The notes beneath the pieces were generated by a model, which was not told where the DNA came from, ran no database searches, and worked only from the letters and a program-made list of their open reading frames with translations. The translations under genes and the position numbers were made by a program. A DNA stretch of 64,000 nt from Spirometra erinaceieuropaei (lineage: Eukaryota > Platyhelminthes > Cestoda > Diphyllobothriidea > Diphyllobothriidae): NCBI GenBank assembly GCA_902702965.1, contig CACRXP010000175.1, positions 903,701 through 967,700 of the forward strand. Reading direction: 5' to 3'. How positions within the stretch are numbered: position 1 is the first letter of the stretch; every line of letters begins with the position of its first letter. This document shows positions 30,836-43,705 of this stretch, one piece after another.

Positions 30836-32010
30836 CCTCATCGCGGGATCTCATCCTCGGCGCGCTTTCTGTTTCCCTCCCGGTTTCACTAACGGATTCA
30901 GTGGCTCCCACTGTGGATATTTTATTTTCCCACACCTAGTCCAATGAGGCTGCGGCGTGTGAGTCTAAAAGGCACAAGAAAACGCAAAACAAGGCGTCCC
31001 AGCCAGCCGGTCCAACTCCGCCTTATTTTCCGATATGTACGGTAATCGATGTGTCTTATAAAGCACTGCGATCGATTGGACCAGACAGACTCGACTAGTT
31101 GAGTTCTCATCTCTTGTCTAGGTAACTGAAAATAGGAGTCACAAGGCGTGATGTTTCACTGGGATAGGGAATTCGCACTTAACTGTCGCCCTGCCAAGTG
31201 CACTTCTTGCACACGTGGCTGTTTGGAAATAAGCCAAATTCCTGAAGTTCAAAAGGGAAGTCACAAAAACAGCCCATAAATCATCCAAGGGACCTGTGCA
31301 GAGGGTCAGTGCGTTCTGACAGAGGCCGGGTTTGTTTTCACTGGCCTAGAATGCCAGCCAGCGGATGAAGCAAAACACGAGTTGCTAATTTTAGTAACTT
31401 GGAGTGGTCGAAGGCCAGATCCACGACTGCTCCGACAGAGTTTGCAAGAATGCTGAAGAAAATTAAGATGCCTAGTAAAAGACACTGATCAAGTGAAGAG
31501 TAGAACTACTCGAAGATGTTTGTGAGTAGGCTTTTCACAAGTACTGATTTTGGCTTAGAAGGACGACCACCAGAACTTTGCCTAAATGAATAATAAGCAC
31601 ATCATCAAGCGCTAAGGAGCACTCTCAACGACAGAAGCAAATTTGTTGTTGGGAAATTGCTTTCATGCAAGAAGACATGCAGTATAGGAAGGCTAGATGA
31701 TAAATCAAAGTCCCACCAATAGCCGGGAGTCAGAGGTCTGGACTGGGTCGAGATCTTTGACCGAAGTCAAAGCCCCAGATCGGCTCAGCCTATTCAACAT
31801 CAGAAAGTGCAAAGAAACGATCACACAAACCCTTCTACGCCTGTCTTGAAGTCCTCAGCAGTCACTACTCGGTCATATCTATTAAAAGGCCCGTAGGAAA
31901 TCTAGGCAAGTCATTCGACCGGAACGGGGGTCGTGTGTACCAGTGAACAAAGTCAGGGAGAGAGAGATTCAGAAAACGAAGATGCGACCAATAAAACAAG
32001 GAATTTATTG
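30836..32010. other. Unassigned AT-rich stretch
   Basis: About 1.2 kb, no recognised gene or repeat. Confidence 0.4.
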
Positions 32011-32052
32011 GCCTGACGTTTCGGATTCTCACTCGAACCCATCATCAGAGAT
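32011..32052 (-). ncRNA. Hammerhead-like motif of a PLE terminal repeat (intact core)
   Basis: Minus strand: AUCU, CUGAUGA, one U, GGGUUC-loop-GAAUCC (6-bp stem II), GAAAC, GUC, AGGC. The core CUGAnGA and GAAA are intact, the putative cleavage triplet is GUC, and stem I can form 3 bp. PLEs are known to carry hammerhead ribozymes in their terminal repeats. Activity here is inferred from sequence only. It is followed on the minus strand by the 'ataaa..cttgtt' context seen in the other copies. Confidence 0.7.
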
Positions 32053-32815
32053 ATTCGCAGATAAAGCAAATCGTTTTATTTTGAAATTACATACACAAAA
32101 GTTTTTCAAAAATGGGCTCCATTCAATGTAGACAGACAATAATTTTGTAAATTACTCAAGAGTGAAAATATTTACACAAAAGAATTAAATATTATGCGTA
32201 CAATTCGAGTCTTAGCTTCTGTATTTCTGCGTATTCACACGTAAGATAGCGCGCCAGGAATAGCAATAGTGGACGTTGATATGCTGGTATGCGGCAAGGG
32301 ATAAGTCGAAAGCCACGACACATGGAGCGGGAAGACTTTGCAGAGATTAAATCAGAATGCAGGGGATGGGCAACGTCATACCGATTTCGACCAGCAAATT
32401 GCTTGACCGTTTTGGAATTTCGTTATAGGATAATATCGACTAAAATGGAATAAGAAACACCGGCAGCAGAAGAGAGCATTCGGAGGGCCCTTGTTGAGAA
32501 AAAGAGGAAAAATTACGGTGGAGTAATAAAGAATAAGAAGGATGCAAACAAAGTATCTTCGTGGGCACCAAAGCTACTCTTAACTTGGCACTTCTCTCTG
32601 GCTTCTCCTCTGAGTAGCCCATATTCTTTATAAAGCAGGTGTTAATCTAATTAGGCGCTGAATTCCTCATTGATCAGGTTTAGAGATATTCACGTCATGT
32701 TTCTCCTTGGAGTTCCATTTAGAACCATTGCAGACTGTCACACGCCGACAACTATTCATACAGGAAAGACTAAAAGGGTCGTTTCCAGCTTCCCAAATAC
32801 ATATATTTGCTCCTA
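32053..32815. other. Unassigned AT-rich stretch
   Basis: Nothing recognised. It ends in a poly-C run at 32816-32829. Confidence 0.4.
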
Positions 32816-32824
32816 CCCCCCCCC

Positions 32825-32960
32825 CCCCCGAAAAGGGGCCGCGCGGTAGATGCGCTGAACCAACACAGAGGTTAGATGGGTGTTTGGCAGGCGTTATCGG
32901 GAATGCGCAACCATAACACATCCCAACATTGGGGTGTGGTGACAACCCCAGTTTCCGGTT
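32825..32960 (+). repeat. Dispersed repeat shared with 19160-19300
   Basis: 'ggggccgcgcggta', 'gggtgtttggcaggcgttat' and 'ccaacattggggtgtggtg'. Part of it ('ggcaggcgttgtcggtaatg') also occurs at 14490-14512. Confidence 0.65.
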
Positions 32961-32984
32961 TATTTCGCGCAAAGTTGAATCTGG

Positions 32985-33255
32985 ACCGCTCCCCTATTTG
33001 CGTTTTGGCGTACACTGGAGGGGAGCGTGGTATTACGCCAAAGTGCGGGTGTTCACAGTGCCTCCTCTTTTGCCTCCCATCTTTTCGACTAGGCCTTGAC
33101 ACCATATCCAGCGGGGGGGGGTGGAGAGAGTGCGGCGGATGCTACGCAAGTCTGCTATCACCATAGACTAGTTCACGCGCACGTCGCCGCCTCGTTCTCA
33201 CCATGCTTTGGAGCAAACGGTGGACCTCGTCAGTAACAAGGGTCGAACGGTCACG
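32985..33255 (+). repeat. Rep1, 3' half
   Basis: Runs from 'tctggaccgctcccctattt' through 'gactaggccttgacacc', 'gagagtgcggcggatgctac' and the terminal 'ggtggacctcgtcagtaaca'. Confidence 0.7.
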
Positions 33256-33352
33256 TATACTTGTATTAGTCAGTTTTACCTCCTACACAATTATTGGTTG
33301 CTAGGAGGCTGTTGGGAGGACATCAGATTGAGCCCTAGCATGCAGCGGAGCG

Positions 33353-33480
33353 AACGGACAAAGGGCCCGTGGCTCAGTGAGAGAGCGTCCAACTTAAAAA
33401 CACTTGTTGACCAAAGAACCCGGGTTCGATTCCCGAGTTCCTCAAATTTGAGATTGACTATGATTGAGTGACGACGACAA
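33353..33480 (+). mobile_element. SINE head fragment
   Basis: 'gggcccgtggctcagtgaga' with box B 'gggttcgattccc', which is nearly canonical. The body breaks down after 'gattgagtgacgacgac'. The 180-bp family is represented only by its 5' two thirds. Confidence 0.75.
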
Positions 33481-35121
<1,641 letters not shown>

Positions 35122-36081
35122 CAGTAGGTGTGTTAACTCCGGAAATGTTAACCGGAATTCTGAAATACGTTTCTGTTTCTAAAAGATTACTTTAAAATAC
35201 ATTATCATGGAGCATAATCCCATAATACTTCAGTCGCCTTCGCGTGCTGGCTTTCGAAGGAATATCTTTCCAGCCTCCTGCAAAAACCACACTCTGTAAA
35301 AAGTGACTACTTGTGTAGCATAAATTTTTCTCGTTGATTTTCGATGCCCCAAATATTCATTTATATTTCACGGAAACATGCATAAAAACATTCACGCTCT
35401 CGCTCCTTCGGTAGAAAATACGCTTATTCCTTTATTATACTCGAAGGAAAGGGTATAATTCGGTTTAAAAAAAACTTTTTCAATTCTCGAATAGTTTGAA
35501 CCCCACCTGTCGTCACACATGTATTCAAGGTTTAAAATCTAAATCCATATATTTTTTACGTACGGAAAACCATAAATTTCTCTACGGTATTATACGAAGA
35601 ACATATGGGGTTCGTAAAATTTAGCAGTGGATTTGGGCCATATTGTAACCTTTACAAACAACACTAGTAAATTCAGAAACACAATGTTTTATGAACAGAC
35701 ATTGCACAGTATTAAAACTTTTTAAAACCTAATTATACATTTCCTTCGAGTATAAAATTGGAGAAAGACCAGATTTCCCACCGAATGCGCAAAAGAATGA
35801 ATATTTTATGTACGTTTCCCATGAAATATAACTGGATTTTTAAGGACATCGAAAACAACGAGAAAATTTCATGCTACGCAATTAGCCATTTTTCACGGAG
35901 TGTGGTTTTTGCTTGTAGCCGGAAAGAAGTTCTTTCGAAAACTGGTATCTAGAGGTAACTGAATTATTGTGGGATTATGCTGCATGATGATTAATATTAC
36001 AACGCTATCTAAGAAATCTCTTCGAGTCGAAAACGCATTTCAGAATTTCGGTTAACATTTCATGAGTTAGCACACCTAGCG
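35122..36081. mobile_element. Complete TIR foldback element (960 bp, TA-flanked)
   Basis: Left end 'TA|cagtaggtgtgttaactc', right end 'gagttagcacacctagcg|TA'. The arms share the same internal landmarks as 11926-12916 ('gactacttgtgtagca', 'gttgattttcgatgcccc', 'gtacggaaaaccataaattt'). More diverged than that copy. No transposase frame. Confidence 0.85.
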
Positions 36082-36897
36082 TATTATCATCAGTCTTCCG
36101 TGGAATTCGGCGACTTTAAACGTAGTTGCAGGAAATGTGTTCTCCAAACACGTGGGTGGAATTCCACCGACCGCCTCCACTGAGGCATTAACAGATGGTC
36201 TGGTTGTAAAGTAAATTGCCATTTTGATAGAACTCGAGAGTGCGAACTCCTACCAATGTAATATAGATGGTCGTGGTCTAAATTTCAGGAAGTAAGTGTT
36301 AGATTTAGGGCAAGGAGGCGAAAATAGGTACTCCTCTGGAGGTTGGCACAAGGCAACCTCTATCAGGCGCGGAGGGGGGGGGGTTAGCTGTCCGCTCACA
36401 TAATCGTCAGGGCCGTCGATTGCGCTTTCGGCCCGCCTAGCATGACTGAGAAGTACTGTGCACGCGCATGTGACTCAACCTTCGGCTTCCGACTCCGGTA
36501 CTTATTCCTCATTTCACCGACTACCCGCAACCGGACGAAGTTTGGAAGCATGCATTCCGACCGACACACACACACCTGAAGAGACAGCCCGCTGGAACTG
36601 CATCCTTAGTCGCTTGTAAGCTCCTGTCCGATCTAATCTGCCTTCCCTAACCTGCGATTTCGGGATCCCGTGTCGTCGAATCATCGCACCTCAGACAGGG
36701 TTCCTAATCCGTGCCATACTACAATTTTCTTCGATCGGGATAAAACCAACAATAGTGCCTAGAATAAGCTCCCAAAAGGAAAAACGGGCAATTATCATCA
36801 TCATCAGTTACGGGGTTTTGCCTTAAGGAGCGCATTAAATATCTCTCAAGATGTTCGGCGCTCCGTTATGCTAAAGAAGGATGCACGATCGCTGAAA
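36082..36897. other. Unassigned stretch
   Basis: About 800 bp with G- and CA-rich patches (36364-36376, 36563-36573). Nothing recognised. Confidence 0.4.
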
Positions 36898-36911
36898 CAA
36901 AAGCTTTATTA

Positions 36912-36953
36912 GCCTGGTGTTTCGGATTCCTACTCGAACCCCTCATCAGAGAT
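36912..36953 (-). ncRNA. Hammerhead-like motif (minus member of an opposed pair)
   Basis: Minus strand: AUCU, CUGAUGA, G, GGGUUC-loop-GAAUCC, GAAAC, then ACC where GUC is expected, AGGC. The core is intact but the cleavage triplet is mutated. The opposed + strand copy starts 8 bp away. Confidence 0.6.
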
Positions 36954-36960
36954 GATGGGT

Positions 36961-37002
36961 TCATCTGATGAGTGGTTTGAGCAGGAATCCGAAACGTTAG
37001 GC
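36961..37002 (+). ncRNA. Hammerhead-like motif (plus member of an opposed pair)
   Basis: CUGAUGA at 36965-36971, a weakened stem II (GGUUU-loop-GAAUC plus an outer G-C), GAAAC at 36991, GUU as possible cleavage triplet, AGGC. Only the first stem I pair forms. Confidence 0.6.
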
Positions 37003-37220
37003 TATTAAAACTCTTGTCCCAGTGGTCGTGTCTCCTTCTTCAAGACTGCTTTCTGGGACTCGTGTCTTCGGTTCTTTTGGTTCCGTTACGTCCATGAGCG
37101 CAGCAATTGGACTGTCAACTCTTCTCGTCGAAGCACGCATCACTGGTAATGCCAGAAGCGTGCGGTGGGATTGCTACCGGAAGATCAAAGGAAGTAAGCC
37201 GACAGGGCCTTCCGAGGAAT
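37003..37220 (+). pseudogene. PLE 5' coding remnant after the terminal repeat
   Basis: The frame gives VSPSSRLLSGTRVFGSFGS, matching TVSPSSRLLSGTRLFAPIGN at 50505-50580 downstream of an equivalent hammerhead-like repeat. After about residue 25 the sequence diverges and no RT motif follows. I interpret it as the N-terminal end of a truncated PLE. Confidence 0.6.
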
Positions 37221-38180
37221 GAGACATTACTTAACTACAATGTGGCATATGGTCGAGAGGGGTGTTCACCGATCCAACCTAACTTCCGTACTGCTCCGTG
37301 GAGCTCCGAGTCGACTCTAACTAGACAGCCATCCAACAACTGACGGCTCAGAAGTCGCAAAACTTTGATGACAAAATACAGTGACACTGGAATGAGCAGT
37401 TCAGACTTATTTTCCATATTCTGTCACGGCCGAACCGAGTCTAGATACTGATTCTTAGGCGCTAAGCGACCGCCCATTGGGGTTCTTGATCCGGAGCTTC
37501 AAGTCAAAGCAGGAGGTTCTCATAGTCCGTCCTGAGATCTGAGTAGATTGGCGTGAGCCAGGTGCTTCAGATGATCAGAGTGCTGAACTTTATTGCAAAA
37601 ACACCGCGTGTGTCAGTATCTGGAATCTATGTATCACCTGTCGACCGCGTCAGCTATGCCAGGAATGGCTATTTCAGTAGGTAGTTGCCTTGTCGGTAAC
37701 AGTACTCGATCGTGTCAGGCCCCTCTCAACGCCTTTTCAGATGTCACTATACCGAAACCCAGTTCTCTAGAAATTCAGTAGTTCGATTTTCCAACTCATC
37801 CGAAGTGGTTTTCTCATCTCTGTTTAATTAAGATCGCTGTCGCCCGATCGTCTGGTGATCAGGATACACGACGGATTACTGACACAAACTGAACACTTTG
37901 ACCGCGTGGGACGGGGGAGTGGATGAACTGACGGCTGACGACGAGGATGCAAGAGCGAAAACCAACTGTGCGGCGGTTGGATCAGTAATGCCAACTCCGG
38001 CAACACATTACCTAGTCCGATCCAGGACTTATTTGAGGGGCAGAACTATCAAAAAATTACTCAACTTCATCGCCGCAGCAGACCGGCTGAAGCAGACACA
38101 TCTTTAAACCACATGGAAGACAACTGAGGGAAGTCAATCACGGCCGCGGACAGCAGAAATAGGCTGCCGCCAAATGGTAG
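37221..38180. other. Unassigned stretch with a SINE-tail relic
   Basis: At 37645-37705, 'gccaggaatggctatttcag' and 'cttgtcggtaac' are the end of the 180-bp SINE. Nothing else is recognised. Confidence 0.4.
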
Positions 38181-38184
38181 TCAA

Positions 38185-38655
38185 ACAAGAGTCCACTGCC
38201 CAACACAGCAGGTTAGCTATCGCGAACAAAGATGTCCACAGTGTGCACCACGGACGGTGGCATGTGAGTGAATTGGAGAATGGCGATTGCAGACTTGCAA
38301 AGCATCTATTGTATCCTTTCTCCCCTCATCTACCTGCCTCCGATGAGAAGGCGGAATCAATACGACCGGAGGCGGTCTGAGGCGCAGTGACTGAGAAAGA
38401 TAAGCAGCTCACTTACACGCGCGACGCGAGATCTTGCCTCCGCAGAGTGTATCGGGATCTCATGAAGGGCGGTGGCACGAACCCCACCCAGGTGAAGAAT
38501 ATGCGTCGAAGTGCCGTGATGATGGCCCACCTCGTGTAATAAACCCCACTCTTCACTCGTCCGAGCCTGTCAGCAATCTGATGTTGGGATTGGGCGCAGT
38601 GGCTGGCGCGACGTGAAGTCTGCGTCTAAACGTGCGGCAGTAGTTACGGGCTGGC
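38185..38655 (-). repeat. Rep1 (minus, diverged)
   Basis: Blocks 'gatgtccacagtgtgcacc', 'cagacttgcaaagcatct', 'gtccgagcctgtcagcaatc' and 'ggcgcagtggctggcgcgac' in the order of 15640-16345, with a different middle. Confidence 0.6.
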
Positions 38656-38864
38656 GCGGACCCCGTGAGGTCCAATTGGCGCGAGTCGAGACCCCCTCTA
38701 TCTCCCTTTCGGTTCACCGCTCAAATCCCCTTCAGTATGCAATACGCGGCCGCCACCTGTGACTAACCCTGGATGGTTGAAGCGATACATACCATGATGT
38801 TAGTGAAACAGGGGTTATACGAGGGACCTCTCAGTCTCTATTGGGGGATATCATAAGTAGGCGT

Positions 38865-39055
38865 GACAGTTCCGACCGTCGATTCCGACTATGTCCACCG
38901 TGTGCTACACAGCAAGGTGCAGCAGGCACGATGACTTGCGCGGGAATTAGTTTGTGGCGAGAGTAGACTTGCGCGACACTTACCGCACTCTCTCTCTCCC
39001 CCCTACTCCCCACCTGCACCTGACGTCAAGACAGAGTTAAGAAGACCTGGCGCCG
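38865..39055 (-). repeat. Rep1, 3' end (minus)
   Basis: 'gactatgtccaccgtgtgct', 'gcacgatgacttgcgcggga' and 'gtcaagacagagttaagaag'. Confidence 0.7.
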
Positions 39056-39364
39056 AGGAGGGCGCGAGCGAGAACTAAACATACATTCCTCACGGCGAAA
39101 ATCGGCTACCTTTCCGATGTTAGAGCTTGTCTGAGGGAACCCTCGAGTCCAGAATCTCATATGACGTGAGAGAGGACTAACCGAAGTCCGGAGTCCCAGC
39201 CAATCATTAACTTCCTCCCTCTGTGTCCAGGAAATGAATGCGGGAAAGGTGGGAGAATTGGGTTCGGATTCTGGTTTGGAGTAAACACGACGCCGGTAGA
39301 TTTCTTAGAAGATCGATACAGCACAATCAATGAGGATCATGCCTGGACTTTTGGACATCTTACC

Positions 39365-40129
39365 GGTAACAATCGGGAGATGGCACCCAAAAAATCCGCC
39401 TAACCAAAGCAGCCTGTCTTAAGGGACAGGCGGTAATAGGGGTTTTATGGGTGGTGGTTGGTCAGGATGTACAATACTAGCCGACGGAAAGGCTTATTTG
39501 AACAAGTGAATTATCGAAGTTGGCCCACTCTCCGTTCCGTTATCACAAAATGGGTCGCCAAAGGCCGTATAGTGGTAACGGACGAATGGAAGGCGTATAA
39601 TCGTCTTCCCTCAGAAGATTATCTACATTTCTCTGTTAACCACTTAAAGACCTTCAAGGACCCTACCACCGGACGGCACACCAATGCCATTGAGGCATAC
39701 TGGAGTAGACTGAAAAGGAAACTCCACGAGAGAGGCCCTTTATGTGGTCGAGCTATGTGGGCTCACATAGACGAAGTACAGTATCGTCTTTGGTTTGGCC
39801 TCAATGCCATGTCTTTGACAGATGCCTGGGAACTGCTCCTGCCCCATGTTGTGCAGACTTATCCTATTTGAAAGTGACTTTGTTTTGTAATAAACTGTCA
39901 TAATGCGAATGTATGCCGTATATTCAGGTTTACGTGTGTAACGATGGGGAAGAATGGGTAACGGCGACCATCGTCCATGTAACCTCTTGCGATGTTCGTT
40001 CGGCCAGCCCAAGTAGTGCGTGAAAGTAGGCCCGCAACCGCTGATAAAGCCTGAAGGCGTTTGAGGCCACTGTTAAAGATATTATTTCTAGGTAGCGGAT
40101 TTTTTGGGTGCCATCTCCCGATTGTTACC
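39365..40129 (+). mobile_element. Merlin-type DNA transposon copy 1 (765 bp, internally deleted)
   Basis: Terminal inverted repeats match perfectly over 35 bp (left start GGTAACAATCGGGAGATGGC, right end its complement). Flanks 'atcttacc' and 'ttcttatc' agree at 6 of 8 positions, compatible with an eroded 8-bp target duplication as expected for Merlin. A subterminal hairpin lies at 39412-39429 (cctgtc..gacagg). At 765 bp it is shorter than autonomous Merlin elements and carries only the C-terminal transposase half. Confidence 0.9.
39440..39871 (+). pseudogene. Merlin (ISXO2/IS1595-like) transposase, C-terminal part
   Basis: An uninterrupted frame from just after a stop at 39437 to the TGA at 39869. 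The first ATG is 39467, and a TTG at 39458 is also in frame. It shows 'WPTLRSVITKWV', then VVTDEWKAYNRL (second catalytic Asp), a histidine in 'YLHFSVNH', TGRHTNAIEAYWSRLKRKL (catalytic Glu), and a C-terminal helical 'WGLNAM'-like end. The first catalytic Asp, with about the N-terminal 100+ residues, is absent. The DDE enzyme cuts and pastes the element between its inverted repeats; this copy cannot be active alone. The frame's integrity suggests recent deletion. A bacterial contaminant is unlikely because a second copy and eukaryotic repeats surround it. Confidence 0.85.
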
Positions 40130-41372
40130 TTCTTATCTGCCGGCGCAAAGGAGCGAATGTTTCAGATTAGTACGGCAAATCTCCATTACTTGCTTGCCCC
40201 CATTGATGCTTTCTGCATGCAATCTAATCCTCTAATTTTTCGATTATCGGGACCCCCCTTTTAAGCAAACTAGGGGGAGAGGGTTAACTTACATGATTAG
40301 CAAACGCGTGCTGCGATACGTGGTAGAAAAGATTGAAACATCCCCAATTAAATCCGAAAGAGAACTTGCTGTTCCCCGATTATCACAAACTCGAAAGTTT
40401 TGGAATCCTGATTTAGTTTGACTGGTCTTTTTTCAGGCTATATCGTTTGGTCATAGCGATATATTCTCAAACTGCTGTTGAAGGATTACCTACGTCGGTT
40501 AGATTTGATGAATTGTCAGAAGACGTTCCAATTTTCGCCTTTTTTCCCAAAAATCATCCGTAAAAGTGCTAACGAGAAGGGAGCGTTATGAACCTGAAAG
40601 GCTTAGTTGTCAATTCCTGAGTCCTGCTATTCCGGGGATAACATCTTTCAGTCGCCATTTGGCGGCTTCGGTCGCAATTCAAAGGACACCCTCGAGATTA
40701 CTTTGTCAGCGGGTGTTTTGGTATGTGTTTAGAAAAGAGATACCACCCATATCTGCTCTGTGAATATGCAAGCGCAGCTGGCCTCACAGAACATTGTTTG
40801 TCAGCTAGCTGAACTAGTTTATGGGGTTTACGGCAGGTAGTTTGCACGTACACTGTAAATTCCAGTCAGCTGTTGTCACAGCACATTTAAACCGCGAAAT
40901 TCGGTTGTGCCACGCCTGCTTTTCGAAATCCGTTTTCTAGAGAGAGAGATAGAGGACATGATAGTGCATTTCTGGCCTGTGGGCGAGGTTTCAAGAAACT
41001 TGAAGTAAATTTTTCCTCAACTTACCTACATCACAAGTTGCAGTACGTATTTCCTCTCAAAGTATGTGGCTTGTCCTTTCAGACTCTGGTAATCGTCAGG
41101 AAGAGTAACTGCAGATACAGAAGAACTGTTAAGTATTTTCTTGGGTATTTACAGGCTAATCACGAAGCCTTAGGTCTTACAAAGGAAGTGAACGTTTAAG
41201 GGGTTTAAAATGATTGGTCGATCGAGGAGACCTTATCTAAAGAAAGGACGCGAAAACTTCTAGATCACTACAGCTGGATATAACTATAATGCGAAACATC
41301 AAGATGCCATGAGTAAAGCTTTTTTGGCAGAATGCGGTTATATGGCCGCGTCTGATAGAAAGTACTTTTGGG
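40130..41372. other. Unassigned AT-rich stretch
   Basis: About 1.2 kb, no recognised gene or repeat. Confidence 0.4.
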
Positions 41373-41606
41373 GGCTAAGGTTAGGGATTAGGGTTAAGAG
41401 TTAGAGTTAGAGGTTAGGGTCAGCGGTTAGAGCAACTATTTCTTAACCACTCAAAGTATAACCGCGCATTCCGAATAGCTTTTCTTTTGCGTACACTTAC
41501 TTAAACCTCGTCGCTTTTGTGTTTCCTGACCCCACCTGTAAAAAGCCCTACTACAGACGGCTGGAGTTTGCGGCTGCATAACCATATCTGACCTTTCCCC
41601 GCCTGA
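41373..41606 (+). repeat. TTAGGG-linked dispersed repeat
   Basis: A TTAGGG-like tract at 41376-41432, then 'aaccgcgcattccgaatagc', 'cttttcttttgcgtac', 'gaccccacctgtaaaaag' and 'cataaccatatctgacc'. The 'gtattacaggtggctgggg' block is shortened. Confidence 0.75.
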
Positions 41607-41962
41607 AAACTGAATTATACATGCTTTTGAGCATAAAATTGAAAGTAGACGTAAGTTCCTACCAAATGAGTAGAAAAATGAACACTTTAATGCATTTTTT
41701 CCATGAAATATAATTGAAATTTTAAAGACATCGAAAATAAATGAGAGAAATTCATGCTCCGTATGTAATCATTTTTCTCAGACTGGGGTTTTGCATGCGG
41801 CCGGAAAGAAGTTCGTTTGGAAGCCGGCATTCCGGGTAGCTGACTTATTTTTGAATCATGCTGCACGATGACTAATTGTACAACTGTACTAAAGTAATAT
41901 TTTCGAAACGAAAACGCGTTTCAGAATTTCGGTTAACATTGCATGAGTTAGCACACCTACTG
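41607..41962 (+). mobile_element. Right half of a TIR element
   Basis: Begins where the TTAGGG-linked repeat ends and follows the right arm of 35122-36081 to 'gagttagcacacctactg|TA'. The left half is missing. Confidence 0.8.
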
Positions 41963-41995
41963 TAAGCAGACATTTTTTTATATCAAGTACGTTTG

Positions 41996-42165
41996 CTGGA
42001 GACGGCGAAAGCAGGTGTATTCAAAAGCCGGCATGCTGGAGCGATTGGAACACCTGGGGGTTATGCGGCGCAATAATCAATATTACAGACCCAAGTGAGT
42101 AATCCTTCATAATCTAAAATGCATTTAAGAATATCAGTTGACATTTCATTAGATCGGTCACTGAC
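41996..42165 (+). mobile_element. Terminal fragment of the diverged TIR subfamily
   Basis: 'aaaagccggcatgctggagc', 'gcaataatcaatattacaga' and 'agttgacatttcattag' correspond to 1400-1530 (diverged subfamily). Confidence 0.55.
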
Positions 42166-42440
42166 TATGCTGTGCAGGATCGTATCAGGGGAACTACATG
42201 AATTAAAAGTGATATATAAAATAAGTATAACTTTTGCGGCTTGCTGTGCAGTTTCAGCCTTATCGTCCGTTGCTTTTACTACCAGTACACTACTAGAGGT
42301 GGTTATACTCCAAAGCGCTGGGAAGGAGGTGAGAGATATAAATTCATTTCCGACAAAGAACGGGAAAAAGGAATGGACAGGAATTGTAATTACAGGTCGT
42401 TTTAGAAAGCAATTCAGCAAGCGCGGGCCATTAGCTAAAC
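42166..42440. other. Unassigned segment with opposed 119-120-codon frames
   Basis: A plus frame (42119-42481) and a minus frame (42420-42061) overlap fully. Both start or end within flanking repeats. The minus frame has a hydrophobic stretch and a run with balanced composition, but no recognised domain. Confidence 0.3.
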
Positions 42441-42448
42441 GGATAAAT

Positions 42449-42715
42449 GTTGGTCAGATGTGGTTATGTAGTCGCACCTGAGGTAAATAAACCTCAGACA
42501 CTCGTAATAGGGGACCGGCGGTAGTGAGGGTTTATAAAAGTAGGACTGGAGAGTGTACAGATGGCGAGGTCAAGAAATTGTATGCAAAAGAAAAGCTATT
42601 GGGAATGTGCGGTTGTACTTTGAGTGGTTGGGAAACAGTTGCCCCAATCCCTAACCCTAACCCTTCAGTCCTAACCCTAGCCCACAACTGCAGCCCTAAA
42701 CCCTAACCCTGAAAC
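42449..42715 (-). repeat. TTAGGG-linked dispersed repeat (minus)
   Basis: Begins 'ggtcagatgtggttatgtag' and ends in a CCCTAA-type tract at about 42645-42712. The middle contains 'atgcaaaagaaaagctattg' as the complement of the other copies. Confidence 0.8.
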
Positions 42716-43487
42716 ATCCAACGCGAAAGTTAGAAGGAGATGACAGACCGAAGTCAAGAAATACCGTCGGCATTGGGCCGAAAAAGGCAGACATAGCAAC
42801 ATGGAGACACGGCCGCCAACAGAGCACACACCGCAACGTACAGCAACACCATGCTAACGTAATCACACCATAGCAAAATAACTGAATAGGTCAACAGCTT
42901 TTTGTCCATCGGGTGCGGCTACATAACCCCATCTTGACGAAAAGTCAGAAAAGGGGACTTATCAATCGCTGGAACAAGAGACTTATTCACTTCACGGTTT
43001 GGATCCACTGCCCAGCCCAGGATTGCAAGTACATCGACGCACGAAGTTATCGGACGTGCAGGGTGTGTGGGGGCGCAGTTGTCAAGCCAACACCCACTTG
43101 CCAAAAGTCACAGCCCCCGCAGGTAGCATAGTTGTGCGATTCTGGACCGATGGCCCCGATGTGAACCATTAATCACGGCTGTTGGTGATGGGCGTGATAC
43201 TAGCCCGATTACTTGACCTAACAGTACTGACACCGGTGATCCGAGTGACAAAACGCACAGTAAAGCGAATGCAACTGCGAACGGAAACAAACGCCCGTTT
43301 TTGGAATTTGTGCAGGTAGAAAGCTCAGGAGTTTCTCTTACCGCAATGCGGACTGGAAAATGTATCACCGGATTTGAAGGTAGGACACGACAATAAAAAT
43401 CCCATCTACCCCCCCGTAATAAGGGTGGTCCTACGTTAAATTCCAGGGCCAGTAAAATTGGGGTAAGGATTAAGGTTTGAGTGGTAG
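42716..43487. other. Unassigned stretch
   Basis: A minus-strand frame of 154 codons (43572-43108) ends in the SINE linker. Not recognised. Confidence 0.35.
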
Positions 43488-43705
43488 GGGGCGCTCGCCG
43501 ATCGTTCATACGGAACTCACTCGTTCCGTTGTGCCTTATGGACTCTCTCTCGAGCCCAACCAGCAGCCGCACAGCGGCGCATGATACATAGGCAGAATGC
43601 TATTACCGACAAAGACAAGGGAGACTGGAATGGCCATTTCTGGCTTATTAGCCGTCGTCAGCCAGCCATACCCAAGCCCGAAGTGTGGAACACCCGAGCC
43701 TCGAG
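43488..43705 (-). mobile_element. SINE body plus linker (minus)
   Basis: Linker 43488-43590 ('gctcgccgatcgttcatacg', 'ccagcagccgcacagcggcg') followed by the body from 'ggcagaatgctattaccgac'. The head is truncated after 'gaacacccgagcctcg'. Confidence 0.8.

Noticed and set aside
33361..33440. Functional tRNA gene
   Set aside because: Box A and box B are good, but the acceptor and anticodon arms do not fold and the sequence continues as the 180-bp SINE body.
39440..39871. Bacterial ISXO2/IS1595 contamination
   Set aside because: The TIRs, a second diverged copy at 59682-60470 and flanking flatworm-type repeats make a resident Merlin element the better explanation.
42061..42481. Pair of 119-120-codon genes on opposite strands
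   Set aside because: They overlap completely and extend into flanking TIR and TTAGGG-linked repeats. No domain was recognised.
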